Shown here: piece by piece, positions 53,915 through 63,900 of the stretch
How the letters are laid out: each line of letters opens with the position of its first letter
Position numbering within the stretch: the stretch's first letter is position 1
Source of the DNA: UBA11606 sp965243715
GTDB taxonomy: Bacteria > Actinomycetota > Acidimicrobiia > Acidimicrobiales > Aldehydirespiratoraceae
DNA length: 64,000 nucleotides
Assembly (NCBI GenBank): GCA_965243715.1
Contig: CBDEVU010000017.1
Span: forward strand, 1,178,001 to 1,242,000
Direction: 5' to 3'
Notes under the pieces: model-generated
Told to the model about the DNA's origin: nothing
The model's database searches: none
What the model saw: only the letters and a program-made list of their open reading frames with translations
Program-made: the position numbers and the translations under genes

Positions 53915-55484
53915 TCTTCGCCTCTTGTACGAAGTCTATCACGCCAACATCTTCCGCTGCGGAACCCATGGGCAAAATCTGTTCCCCAAGTAGGGCCAGC
54001 ATCGCCATCTTGGCCTTGGTTTCAGAACCCAGCGACTCGGCCAGGGCATCGAGTGCAGAGTCCAACTTCGCCTGTGCTATCGCTCGGTCACTGTCATCGA
54101 GTACGACGAGCCGATACTCTTCCCGACCGTCAGCGCTAGTGACAGTTACTCGGCGAGCCTCGAACGCTCCGAACCCGTGCACACGACGATCAACGTGAAG
54201 TGCTATGAGCCGCTGAAACGACGCGATCCGACTAGGGAGTTGCGCACCAAAGCGCACACAGTCCTCGTCGGACCATTCCGCGACGGCCTTCTTGGACACC
54301 ACCGTAGCGATTGCCTTGATCCACTCGCGGTCGTTCTCCGTCGAATCGTTGGCCATCGTCAAGATGAACGAACGAGCCTCGGGATCGAGCACCTCGTTCT
54401 CGAGCGAAGCTGCCTGACCTGTAACCGCTAGCCGGCTAGCTTCGCCTGCAGTTTCCAGTAGGTCCGCGAGTAGATCGTCTAGGAGACCTTCAAAACTTGT
54501 CTCAAGTTCGCCCAGAGCCCGCGAAACCGCCCTAGCAAGATGTCGCTTCTTAGCGTAGGTCTCCGCTGTGGCTTTGACTTCGGGGAACCCGAAGGCCTCA
54601 GGTAGGCGCTTGAATAACAACTCATCGGGTTCCACCGCCGTCTTGAGAGCCTCCCGAGCTGCGATGGTCTTGTCGGACAGAGCCTCAGTGGCCAGCGTGA
54701 AGTTGTCGAGTTGCCCGACCGCGCCGACAAGGTGGCCGACGATCGCTAAGACATTGCTTACCCGGTGTTTCCGGAATCGTCTGGCGACGCCGAGCGATTC
54801 TGCTAGCTCGTCCACAACCTCTCGGCGCGCGCCGCTTGCGTTGGCGAAGTGCTTGATGTCGAAATGGCCAGGGTTCCGCACCATCCGCTCTGACACATCG
54901 GGGCTAAGAACCGGCTTGAAGGTGCCGTGCTCATAGATGGCGACCTCGTCGGCGTTCGCTAGCAAACCAGCTGTCACGAAAACTGGAACCACTGCCGCCT
55001 TCATCCCGAACGGTGGAGACATCAGCACCGCGTAAACATCGTTCAGGTTGATCCGGCGCTTCCGGGCTCGTTTGAACTCGCCTTGAAGAGCCTTCCACGC
55101 TGGCTGGAGTGACGGAACTGTCGGCGCGGCGAAGACCCTGGTTCCGTTCCGGTCATCATCTCGGTGCATTCCGGAGCGGCCCAATACCGAGCGGTACATG
55201 GCAACCTCAGGGCCGTAGCCTTGGAATCCAAGGTCTACCTCTCCAACGTGTTCAAGCATTCCTTCGAGCACAAGTCGTCGCGCCTTGGCCCCTTGAGAGG
55301 TGACCGCGGTTCGGTTGATCATCTCGTTGCCGATGATTGGAGTGTCGGGATAGCAGAGGTCCGCTGCGGCAGAGATCGCGGTACTCCCGCGGCCCTCCGG
55401 TAGCGGGACCGGCCCGTCTGCTTGCACTAGGTACCAATCGCAGTTTTCAGATGCGAAGGTGGAAACCAGCGATCCTCTGAGCAT
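53907..55484 (-). pseudogene. sspC: SspC-like ATPase, C-terminal half (split from N-terminal half)
   Basis: This 525-residue frame has no start signal of its own. In frame with it, sequence upstream of ATG 55484 reads VLELPEVVDDRVARSELGEQ and connects to the end of the ATPase frame at 55564-57387 once one 13-base repeat unit (55573-55598) is removed. It is helical, with VMSPPFGMKAAVVPVFVTAG and LVVLDDSDRAIAQAKLDSAL. It may still be made by reinitiation at ATG 55484. It overlaps sspD. Confidence 0.75.
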
Positions 55485-55563
55485 CGCTTCGGCTTGAGCG
55501 AGCTGTTCACCAAGCTCACTGCGGGCAACCCGATCATCGACAACCTCAGGAAGCTCCAGAACG

Positions 55564-57387
55564 CTACGGATTGCTGCTACGGATCGCTGCTACGGATCGG
55601 GCCGCGCGGTCGAGGTCGGAGATGTCGTCGGGGATGGCGGCCACCGTTGGCTTGGTGGGCCCGTTCGCGGCCTTGCCGGTGGGACAGACGCGCTCGGTTC
55701 CGACAACCAAGAGGATCTCTCCGTCCACTTCGGCGAACGGAGCCACGGGATCAACCGATTCAGAACCAATGGCGTATCGGCGAGAGAAGACCCTGAGGAT
55801 GTCGTTTTGCGCCGAGTGCCGCGCTGCCACGACCGGTTCGGGTGCATCGATCCTGCCGAGAATCTCGACCAAAGGTACGTGTGCGGCCCGAGCGATTGCG
55901 CTATCGATCAAGACACGGAGGTCGATGTTGCTTCCCTGCCAAATCCGGTACTCGTCGGCAAAGTCCCGATAGGTCACAAGGCTTGACTCTTCGAGGTCCG
56001 CGAGCACCCGCTCGGGTCCTAGATAAAGGAGATCCAGAATCTTATTGGAGGCCCGCAGCGTGCCTGCAGCTGACACCAGGTTCAGCACCGCGATGGCCTT
56101 GGCAACGCTTGCCTGTTCCTCAGCTAGCCCGTGAGTGTCGCGCAAGCGCGTCGCTATCTCGATCCACCGACTAGAACCACTCCCACCTGTTGCGGTGACA
56201 ACTCCGCCACCGACGAAGTAGTCGTAGACCTGCGCCAGACCGACCACAGGGGGCGCGCCGCTACCCGCCACCTCCATGCTGGCCAGCAACGCCGGTACCG
56301 CGGAGGGGCCCGGCCCCGTCAAGAACGAAAAAAGTGTGCGTTCGTTCTGTCCGTACCGGCTACACAGTTCCGGTAGTACGGCTGTAACGAGCGGGTGCAA
56401 TGGATAGCAGGCCGCCACCACGTCGGCCTTCGAGAGGTACTCGATCCCTACCCTGGCCATCAAGTCGGCTGTTTCCGTAGCCCACTTCGCAATGCGTCGT
56501 GTCAGGCCTTTGTCGGTGCTCTCGAACACGGTGCCGATCAGGGCGCGGGTCTGAGCGGCCGAATCGACATAGGGGATGTCCTCAAAACGACCCTGCACCT
56601 TTGCCCACTCGCGCTGTTCGGGGTCGTCGCTTCCCATGAAGTAGTCCTGGAAGGAGAGATGCTGCAGCGTCAGAGTGAAGATCGGCGCGCCCGCCCCTTG
56701 ACCAGCTTCTGCTAGCTGTTGCAGGAGGTACGGGTCGGTGTCCGATGACTGATCTACAGCTTCGAGGTTCTTGCCGAACTCGTCGATTATGATCAGAAGC
56801 GGGGCGTCGTCAGCCAGACAGCGAGCGACCTCCAATAGCGCGGCAGGGGACGGTCCAGTACGGCGAAGGTCTTTCGACGCTGCGTCGGAAAGCGCAGCCC
56901 TCAGCGCTCCTGCAGCTGGAAACTTCGATGCACTAGGAATCTTGCCGAATCGTCTGACGACTGCCGAGTGCAAGCCCCTCAGAACCGTATGGCTAATGGG
57001 TTCTCGGCTGGCAGTGACAACCGCCCGGTTGAAGCCTGTCTCATGCGTCTCATACCGACCGTGGGCGTCGACGAGGAGGGCGCTAACGTCGGGCGCGACC
57101 TCGTCGATGAGGCCAAGCGCCGCATCGCGGACGGGACCAGCATCGCCGAATGCGCCGTCGAGCAGCACTGCTAGCGACGACTTCCCCGAACCGTAGGGTC
57201 CGGTAATCGACCAGGCGCCCCCGGCCTGGGTGGTCGCGGCGGTGACAGCGAGGCGTTCGACGATGTCTAACGCTCGAGCGGTAACGATGTAGCCATGTAA
57301 AGGTTCGGTCGCGGTGATGTCGCGTTCAAGATTCGCCGAGCGGGCGAAACGGCTTGACACGGCAAGTGCTGAAGCGAGGGTTCTCAC
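55564..57387 (-). pseudogene. sspC: SspC-like ATPase, N-terminal half (frameshifted at its end)
   Basis: The GTG start 57387 is followed by Walker A GPYGSGKSS (residues 63-71) and Walker B LLIIIDEFGKN (about residue 200), giving a large P-loop ATPase of the kind found between SspB and SspD. The frame ends at VAAIRSSNP followed by TAG because of a 13-bp tandem duplication. The restored protein would be about 1,150 residues. It lies between the DUF4007 gene and the PAPS-reductase-like gene. Confidence 0.8.
55573..55598. repeat. 13-bp tandem duplication that splits sspC
   Basis: GCTGCTACGGATC occurs twice back to back (55573-55585 and 55586-55598), preceded by a partial GCTACGGATT. On the coding strand this repeats ATCCGTAGCAGC, shifting the frame by one and creating TAG. 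Deleting one unit gives the continuous reading ARSVAAIRSVLELPEVV. Confidence 0.9.
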
Positions 57388-57483
57388 CGGGTCGCACCGT
57401 TCGACAGGTCGCGGCTCGAATCAAGAAGTCGAGCCATCACCGGCTCGCGTTCTTCCGGCAGATACTCACGATCGATTGGTTCG

Positions 57484-58443
57484 TCACCGGCTAGCCCCCA
57501 CTCGAGCGTCGAGGGGTCCCGATCCGTAGTATCTCCCAAGTACGTCGACCGCCAACAGTGCGAACTCCTTCCTCCAAGCAAGTTGGTGCGCGCCGGTTGG
57601 CGAAAGCAAGCTGATTCCATCAGTTGCCGCCGCCACCGGTTGTAAGGAGTGCAGTAAATCACTCTCGGAGATCTTGAATGCGCGTCCTGGTCCCCCCGGC
57701 TCATTGGCGAGATGAGCGAGAGTGGTTGTTTGCCCTGAGGGAGGACGCCGAGACAGGTAGTCGAGCACCGCGAACAAGATGATCTCGTTCGGCAGAGTTG
57801 GTTTCGGACCTAGCGCAAACCGATGGTTGCCTGTAGCTGCAGAATTGGTGATCAGAGCGAGCTCGCGCAGGGGACAATCGAGTAGATCATCGAACCCAGT
57901 GCGCCCAGATCGCACCGCAGGTGCATAGGTCCGCAGCAGCACGCTGATGTCTTTCTTGATCGATGACTCGTGTGGGTTTGACCATGCCGAAGTGGCTTCG
58001 AGATGACCGCGTACGGCGGCTACAAGAGTTGCATCGTCGAAGTCGATGGCGTGGAGTTCGTTGAACGCCAACCACCAGACAGGAACAAGGCTCGGCGGGG
58101 CGAGAAGCATCCAGTGAAGCAGCCATATCGTGCCAGGGTCTTCCATGTATGGGTCCCAGCCCTCTTCAGAGAACAGGGCGTGCCCAAACCAGGTCGGGAT
58201 CATCTCGGGTGCCCGCTTGTTCTCCGACTCTGGGTCTTTGGTTATGATCTTCGCGGCTTGGCCCCAGAACTTGATCGCTCGGACCATGTTCTTGCCGACT
58301 CCCATCCTGACCGGGGCGTCGTCTTCGGTGAATCCCGAACGACGATGGGTCGCTGTCGAGTAAGCCTTGCGGAACCACCCATAGCGCGGGTGAAAGGTCT
58401 CGTGGCGGGCGAAGGTCGGCTGTGCCGCTTCAGCTAGTCGCAT
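57484..58443 (-). CDS. sspB: SspB-like DUF4007 protein
   Basis: The 319-residue protein begins RLAEAAQPTFARHETFHPRY, a DUF4007 start, with GVGKNMVRAIKFWGQAAKII, IWLLHWMLLAPPSLVPVWWL and NSAATGNHRFALGPKPTLPN following. SspB is described as the DNA-nicking component of single-strand phosphorothioation. The ATG overlaps the sspA stop (TGATG). The annotated end may be premature: a frame shifted by one base near 57530 continues DPSTLEWGLAGDEPIDREYL and ends at 57384, overlapping the sspC GTG as GTGA. Confidence 0.85.
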   Translation of the reverse strand: MRLAEAAQPTFARHETFHPRYGWFRKAYSTATHRRSGFTEDDAPVRMGVGKNMVRAIKFWGQAAKIITKDPESENKRAPEMIPTWFGHALFSEEGWDPYMEDPGTIWLLHWMLLAPPSLVPVWWLAFNELHAIDFDDATLVAAVRGHLEATSAWSNPHESSIKKDISVLLRTYAPAVRSGRTGFDDLLDCPLRELALITNSAATGNHRFALGPKPTLPNEIILFAVLDYLSRRPPSGQTTTLAHLANEPGGPGRAFKISESDLLHSLQPVAAATDGISLLSPTGAHQLAWRKEFALLAVDVLGRYYGSGPLDARVGASR

Positions 58444-59602
58444 CAGGTGCTCCCGTTCAGTACTCGAACGTGCTCGACGGCACCAGCGGTGCGAGTGACT
58501 GCTTCTTCGATCTCCTCAGCGGTTGTGAACCGGCCGAGGCTGAACCTTAGCGACTCATCAGCTGCCGTACGGTCGACTCCCATTGCTAGGAGGACAGGTG
58601 ACGGTTCGATCGCACCAGCGCTGCAGGCGCTGCCAGACGACACTGCGACCGAATCCAAGTTGACCATCACGGCTTCGCCGTCGGCATCCACGAACCGGAG
58701 ATTCGCTGTGTTGGGAAGACGGTTGCAGGTATCACCGTTCTCCTCAACGCCAGCTAGGTGGTCTTTCAAGCCCGTGACCAGCCGATCTCGAAACAACGCA
58801 AACCTGATTACCTCGTCACGCTGCTCACGAACCGCGAACTCGCAGGCCGTGCCGAAGCCAACGATTCCCGCGACGTTCAGCGACCCGGAGCGAAGACCAC
58901 GTTCATGGCCACCGCCGTGGATGATCGGCCGAAGCCGACGCCCAGTCGTTCCTGTGGTGACAAGAGCCCCGACACCCGTCGGTCCGCAGATCTTATGGGC
59001 GCTGATCGACACGGCATCTACACCAACGCTGGCCATGTCCAGAGGCAAGCGACCAACGTATTGAGTCGCGTCGCTGTGGAAAAGTGCCCCCCGGCTATGA
59101 ACGAGCCCGCTGATCGCCTCCAAGTCATTCAGGACACCGGTCTCGCTATTGGCCGCCATGATCGAAACAACCGAAACATCATCGCCGAGCAGACGATCAA
59201 GCGCTTCAAGGTCGACTGCTCCAGCCTCAGTCACCGGGACAACCTCAGACTTCGTGAGTGATCGATCCGACAACCACGCCGCCGTCGCCTTCACCGAGGC
59301 ATGCTCGACCGCCGAGATCAAGATCCTGTGTCGTCCGGCACCAGCCGTGGAGACCAGACCCTGCAGTAGCAGATTGTTCGCCTCGGTCGCACCAGCAGTG
59401 AACACAACACCGTTCGCACGAGCTCCCACCAAGTTCGCCACCTGGCCACGAGCCTGATCCACCCGCGCCGCCTGGAGCCGTCCAAGACGATGCAGCGACG
59501 ACGCGTTGCCAACTCCAAGGCGCATCGCACCTATGATCTCATCGAGAACGCGTGGATCGAGGGGTGACGACCCATTGTAATCGAGATAGATGTCGCGCTT
59601 CA
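58443..59602 (-). CDS. sspA: SspA-like cysteine desulfurase
   Basis: This is a class-V aminotransferase fold with FTAGATEANNLLLQG, the PLP Lys in ISAHKICGPTGVGAL and the catalytic Cys in SSGSACSAG near residue 325. It supplies persulfide sulfur for DNA backbone modification. The frame is open to 59690, but GTG 59602 (KRDIYLDYNGSSPLDPRV follows) matches the usual beginning and gives about 386 residues. It leads an operon running without gaps to 45842, which supports sspA over iscS. Confidence 0.88.
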
Positions 59603-59696
59603 CGTGGCCCCCGACCCCAAAAACTCTAGCAACTCCGAACGACAAAAGCGACACGCCCAGCTGATATCTACTCGGGACACTAGAACCCATAGCGGC

Positions 59697-60270
59697 CTAC
59701 AGCAATGACGCACGTTCTAGAACGAGATCGCAGCACTCATCGAATGTGGGCGCACCAGCGAAGTCTCCCCAGACAAGCTGACCGAGAACTTGACATTCGA
59801 AGGCTTGCCGTACCGTTCGCGTCCGTTCAGAGAAGGCCCAGCGATGCGCCAAACCCGGCCTTGGGACGGGGGATGTCTCCAACCCTGCAGCAGCTGGCTC
59901 GTCAAGGAGAGCGACTTCTTGGCCCCACGCGACCGCTCTACCGATCGCGACGGCCTAGCGCTGCCCTCCAGACAGCTATCCGATTTGTCGACTGAGGGGT
60001 GGGATTCGTATGTCCAAACGCTCCAGGGTCGCCGCACACTCCGCTCGCATCCGTTTCTTGTTCAAGAAGCCGAGAGTTCGGCCGTGCTGCGCGGATGCAA
60101 TATGGTGCTCGACGCCGTCTATCGCGATCGAGCCCGAATCTGGTTGGTAGATACCGGCGAGGCATTTCACGAGTGTCGATTTTCCTGCGCCGTTGTCATC
60201 GAGTAGCTCCGTGAAAGTGCCGTGGTGGAACTCGATTGAGACGTTGCCGAGCGTGACCCATACGCTGGCA
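59697..60270 (-). pseudogene. Sugar ABC transporter ATPase, decayed
   Basis: One frame has VTLGNVSIEFHHGTFTELLD, DNGAGKSTLVKCLAGIYQPD and SIAIDGVEHHIASAQHG, a Walker A region of an RbsA-type ATPase. The Q-loop region is lost, and remnants of the distal part (GRTLGFLNKKRM; METSPVPRPGLAHRWAFSE) lie in other frames toward 59697. The start is fused to the remains of the YhfX-like gene. Confidence 0.65.
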
Positions 60271-60414
60271 ACGCTGGGATTGCCGCTCGACAGACCGGCG
60301 ATGGCGGCGACCCGTGCTCTTGTGACGAAGGCTTGGATTCTGAATCCGAAGATGAGCGACGCTCCGTCATCGATGGGGCGGTTCGGGGTGGAGTTGGGTG
60401 TAGCAGTCGATCCC

Positions 60415-61221
60415 GGCTGGATCGGGGTCATTCCGGTGAGGCCGTGGCCGGGTTCAACCTGTGTCGCGCCGATCTTTGCGACTTGTTGGAGCGCTGCGGT
60501 GGAGATGGTCCCAGGAGCGTTCATCTGTAGCGGCTGATCCGAACGCCCTGCGTGGGAGGTCGCGATTTCGAAGGCACGTTGCAGCGTCCCGACGTTGGGG
60601 GTTGTGCGGATCTCGCCGCTGGTTTCGTCGAAGAGGAGCGCGGGAATGTGATGAGTCCTGCGAAGCGCACGTTCGGCAGTCCCGCGATGTGATCGATGGC
60701 TGCTGGTAGTTCGTCGAACTCGATGCCCCCCTGATGTCCGGGGTATAACTGGTCGCCTGGGCCGTGAACTCTCAATAGGAGGTCCTGTTGGTGCCCGAGT
60801 TTTGACGCAGTCGCTGACGCCCGAGCAGCCTTATCGGGCGTAAAGACGGTCTGGTAGTCAGCTTCGAGTGTGGCGGCTTCGTCACTCTGGCCGATGGGAA
60901 CTTGGACGAGATGACCGAGGTGTCCGAGGTTGTGACCGTTGGCGACGATTGCTCGCGCGCATGCCATGTCAACAGCGACATATCCGTCCACGCCAGCTGT
61001 TGTCACCACATCGAGAAACGCGGGACAGCGGCCGACTTGCTTGGTCATTGCGTAGACCGTCAGCCCAAGGCTGTGCGGGTCGTTAATCAGGCCGGTGAGT
61101 TGGCGGCGATCGTGTCGAGATCGAGGACGTAGGTGTTTGGCGGTAGCTGGCCGTCTTGGTGGAGCTCGATGGTCGCTTCCACGAAGCTAGGGTTCTTTGT
61201 GACGAGCGGATGAAGGAACAT
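60415..61221 (-). pseudogene. YhfX-family PLP-dependent enzyme (alanine-racemase-like), broken
   Basis: From ATG 61221 the first frame reads MFLHPLVTKNPSFVEATIEL and NTYVLDLDTIAANSPA, then stops near 61087. The second frame continues YAMTKQVGRCPAFLDVV, VAVDMACARAIVANGH and QDLLLRVHGPGDQLYPGHQG to about 60640. A third frame has NAPGTISTAALQQVAKIGA and TQVEPGHGLTGMTP. These blocks are in the order of YhfX proteins, so one gene has acquired at least two frameshifts. It is embedded in a decayed sugar-transport operon. Confidence 0.65.
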
Positions 61222-61223
61222 CG

Positions 61224-61916
61224 TCAACTCTCGCGTTGTTCTCGCATGCTGACTGCTACTGCGAGGATGATGATGACGCCGCGGGCGATGAGTTGGTCGG
61301 CGACTTCGAGGCCCATGAGGATCAAGCCGTTGTTCAACATGGCCATGATCAGTGCCCCAGTAACTGCGCCGGTGACCGACGCTCTTCCGCCGAAGAGGCT
61401 TGTGCCGCCGATGACGACGGCCGCGATCACGGTGAGGAGGTCGTTCTCTCCGAGATCGTGACGGCCGATCGCCAAGCGCCCAGCCAGGAGGCACCCCAGC
61501 GAAGCCGGAAGCTCTGTGGCAGAGACGACTAGGGCGCTGATCCGGACCCGTGCGGTGTTAATGCCGACCGAGTTCGCGGCGTCGCGATGGGCGCCCGTCG
61601 CGAGCATGCCCAGCGTCACCAGGAACGATGGAATCCTCATCTTGACCGTGATCAGCCCATTCACGCGTCCAAGGACCATCGCGACCAGCACAGCGCCGGT
61701 CGCTCCTATGAAGAATCCGTAGTCGCCGACGAGATCGGCAGCGACTAACGATGACAGAGCGACGGTTGAGCCGACGGAGAGGTCGATCTCGCCGGCCCCG
61801 AGAGCGAAGGACATGCCTATCGCCATGACTGCGATCGGGGCGGCTTGGCGGCCGATGGATCGGCAAGTCCCTCCTCGGCCACGATGGTGATGTCGGGGTA
61901 GTTGATCTCGATCCAC
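61224..61916 (-). pseudogene. Ribose-type ABC permease, N-terminally truncated
   Basis: The frame contains GAGEIDLSVGSTVALSSLVA, MRIPSFLVTLGMLATG, VVIGGTSLFGGRASVTGAVT and a C-terminal hydrophobic end, all typical of RbsC. The first transmembrane segments are missing: the frame is joined at its start to the tail of the binding-protein remnant (61817-62629). A block between the second and third motifs also looks deleted. It is unlikely to function. Confidence 0.7.
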
Positions 61917-62629
61917 GACTTGAACGCTTGGTCGCGCTGGTTGGTCACGTAAAAGGCAGCGCCGTGAAAGATGAAACCGACTTCGCCTTCACCGCCTAGT
62001 GCCTCACCCAACAAGTCCGCGGCCGCGATTCCCATGGCTGCAAGATCATCGGTGACCAAGCCGACATAGTCCTCGCCTTGAACGAAGCCTTCAGGAGTTG
62101 TTGACAGGAACACCCGTTGCACGCCAGGATCGACGGCGGGGCGAAATGCCACAGCGCCCTACACGGGATCGATTACCAAGCTGATGATGATGTCGGGGTT
62201 CTGCGCCAGGACGGTCTCGACGTCGTTGGCCTATTGGGCAGCGTCGAAGCCCGCTTCGGTCTCGGCAATTACTTCGATCCCGAGTTCGGCGAACGCATCG
62301 CGTGCCCCCTGACTCACGGCATCGGTGAACGCGCCCGATGTATGCCACAACAAAGCGGCTGTGTACCCGCCGCCTTGGACCTCGGTGGCCTCATCTGCTG
62401 TGAGTACGATGTCACTTGACAGGCTTGACGGCTCTCCGTTCGGACCTTGGGTAACGGGTGGATCAGCTGTGGACGTCTCGTCCGTGGTGCCATCGCTGCT
62501 GGCTCCGTCACTGTCCTCTGTCGTCGACGCTGTTAGGTCCCCGTCGTTACCGCATGCTGCGGCCACCAGACCGAATGCTGCGAGCAGCGCGATAACAAGA
62601 ATCCATCTTGGCTCCTTCCTTGTGTGCAT
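61817..62629 (-). pseudogene. Sugar-binding lipoprotein with two in-frame stops
   Basis: From ATG 62629 a lipoprotein signal (LLAAFGLVAAAC) and acidic Ser/Thr linker lead into QGARDAFAELGIEVIAETEA. A TAG follows FDAAQ near 62232, the frame reads on as NDVETVLAQNPDIIISLVID, and a second TAG comes at about 62161. The rest (GYVTDDLAAMG-like segment, GEVGFIFHGAAFYVTNQRDQ) ends abruptly where the permease remnant begins. The C-terminal lobe is lost. Confidence 0.8.
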
Positions 62630-62640
62630 TTCTTCCTCAC

Positions 62641-63900
62641 TTAGTTGGTTTGCTTGGGTAGCTCTTCGAGGCCGCACCACGACGCAATGAAATGAACCAG
62701 TGTCTTGGTGGCGGCAACGACTTCGTCGATCGCGACGTGCTCAAATGGTGTGTGGCAATCGGAGATGTCTCCCGCGGCGAAGTACACGCCGGGTACTCCA
62801 AGTGCTGACAGGAATGACTTCTCCGACCAGAACGGCGCAGCCTCGATCCGGCAGGCCTCACCGGTGACCGGGGCGATCGATTTGGCTAAAGCTTGCACGC
62901 CAGGGTGACTCGGATCGACCTCGTCGGGAGTTCCTCCGAGCGTGTGGTCTCGAGGCGCCGTGAACGCGACGGTGACTTGCACGTCATGGTCACGAGCTAC
63001 ACGGTTCGCTATCTCGTGGATCACTGCCGCTGCGGAGTCCATGCTTTCAGCGGGCAGGATCTTGCGGATAAGTGACAGGTCGAAGTCGCCCGGTACCGCG
63101 ATGTTCCCTCCGGAGTTGACCGATGTGACCAACAAGAACCCATTTCCGATGAGATTGTAGCGTTCTCCATGCTCGAGCTCTGTCGAGTGCTCCCAGAGTG
63201 CGTTCAACAGTTCGTGCCCTGCTCGAAGTGCGTCGACGCCGAGTTCGGGCCTGCCGAAGTAGGCAGATCGGCCTGTCAGCGCGATCTCGGCGATGAGGAA
63301 TCCCATCTGCGCGGTGTAGATAGCGGAGGTCGTTGGCTCGGTGTAGATCAAGAAATCGGGTGTATCGGGGCGCGTTATCAGATCACCGGCGACCGCTGCC
63401 CGCATCCCCGCCGACACCCCGCTGCCTGCTTGGCCAGACTCCTCGTCACATACGAACATCGCGTCGACGCGACCTGTAGGCCGATACCCCGCACGCGCTA
63501 TAGAGCGGAGCGCGGCAAGGATCATGCAGATTCCGCCCTTCTGATCGGCCACCCCTCTCCCCCAGACCTCGCGGTCGATCACGACCGGCTCGAATGGGTC
63601 GGCCCGAGCGGTGCCGCTCCAATGCTCGGACCAGTCGTCGGCATGAACCGTGTCGAGATGGCCAGCGAGCAGGACGGAGCGACCATCTCCTTCTCCGGTT
63701 CGGCCATAGACGTTCGGGCGGCCCTCACCGATGTCGGACAACTCAACGTCGTCCCAGCCCGCGACGCGCATCTCGCTCTCGACCCATGATGCGAACTCGG
63801 CCTCATCGGGGGTAACGCTCGGGATACGAGTAGCCGCGGACATCAGGTCGACGAACTCAGCCTCATCGACCGCCTCGATAATGCCGGTCGGCACGCTCAT
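62641..63900 (-). CDS. M20-family metallopeptidase (ArgE/DapE-like)
   Basis: The metal-binding pattern of M20 enzymes is complete: LLAGHLDTVHADDW with the first His and Asp, GVADQKGGICMIL with the bridging Asp, the catalytic CDEESGQ, TEPT and a late His in DCHTPFEHV. At 419 residues it is normal length for deacetylases or dipeptidases. It is intact beside a decayed transporter operon. The ATG overlaps the stop of the preceding ROK-like gene (ATGA). Confidence 0.88.
   Translation of the reverse strand: MSVPTGIIEAVDEAEFVDLMSAATRIPSVTPDEAEFASWVESEMRVAGWDDVELSDIGEGRPNVYGRTGEGDGRSVLLAGHLDTVHADDWSEHWSGTARADPFEPVVIDREVWGRGVADQKGGICMILAALRSIARAGYRPTGRVDAMFVCDEESGQAGSGVSAGMRAAVAGDLITRPDTPDFLIYTEPTTSAIYTAQMGFLIAEIALTGRSAYFGRPELGVDALRAGHELLNALWEHSTELEHGERYNLIGNGFLLVTSVNSGGNIAVPGDFDLSLIRKILPAESMDSAAAVIHEIANRVARDHDVQVTVAFTAPRDHTLGGTPDEVDPSHPGVQALAKSIAPVTGEACRIEAAPFWSEKSFLSALGVPGVYFAAGDISDCHTPFEHVAIDEVVAATKTLVHFIASWCGLEELPKQTN

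Noticed and set aside
57384..57704. A separate small gene between sspB and sspC
   Set aside because: Only the last 48 residues look coding, and they continue the sspB frame after a one-base shift; the first half is antisense-like sequence inside sspB.
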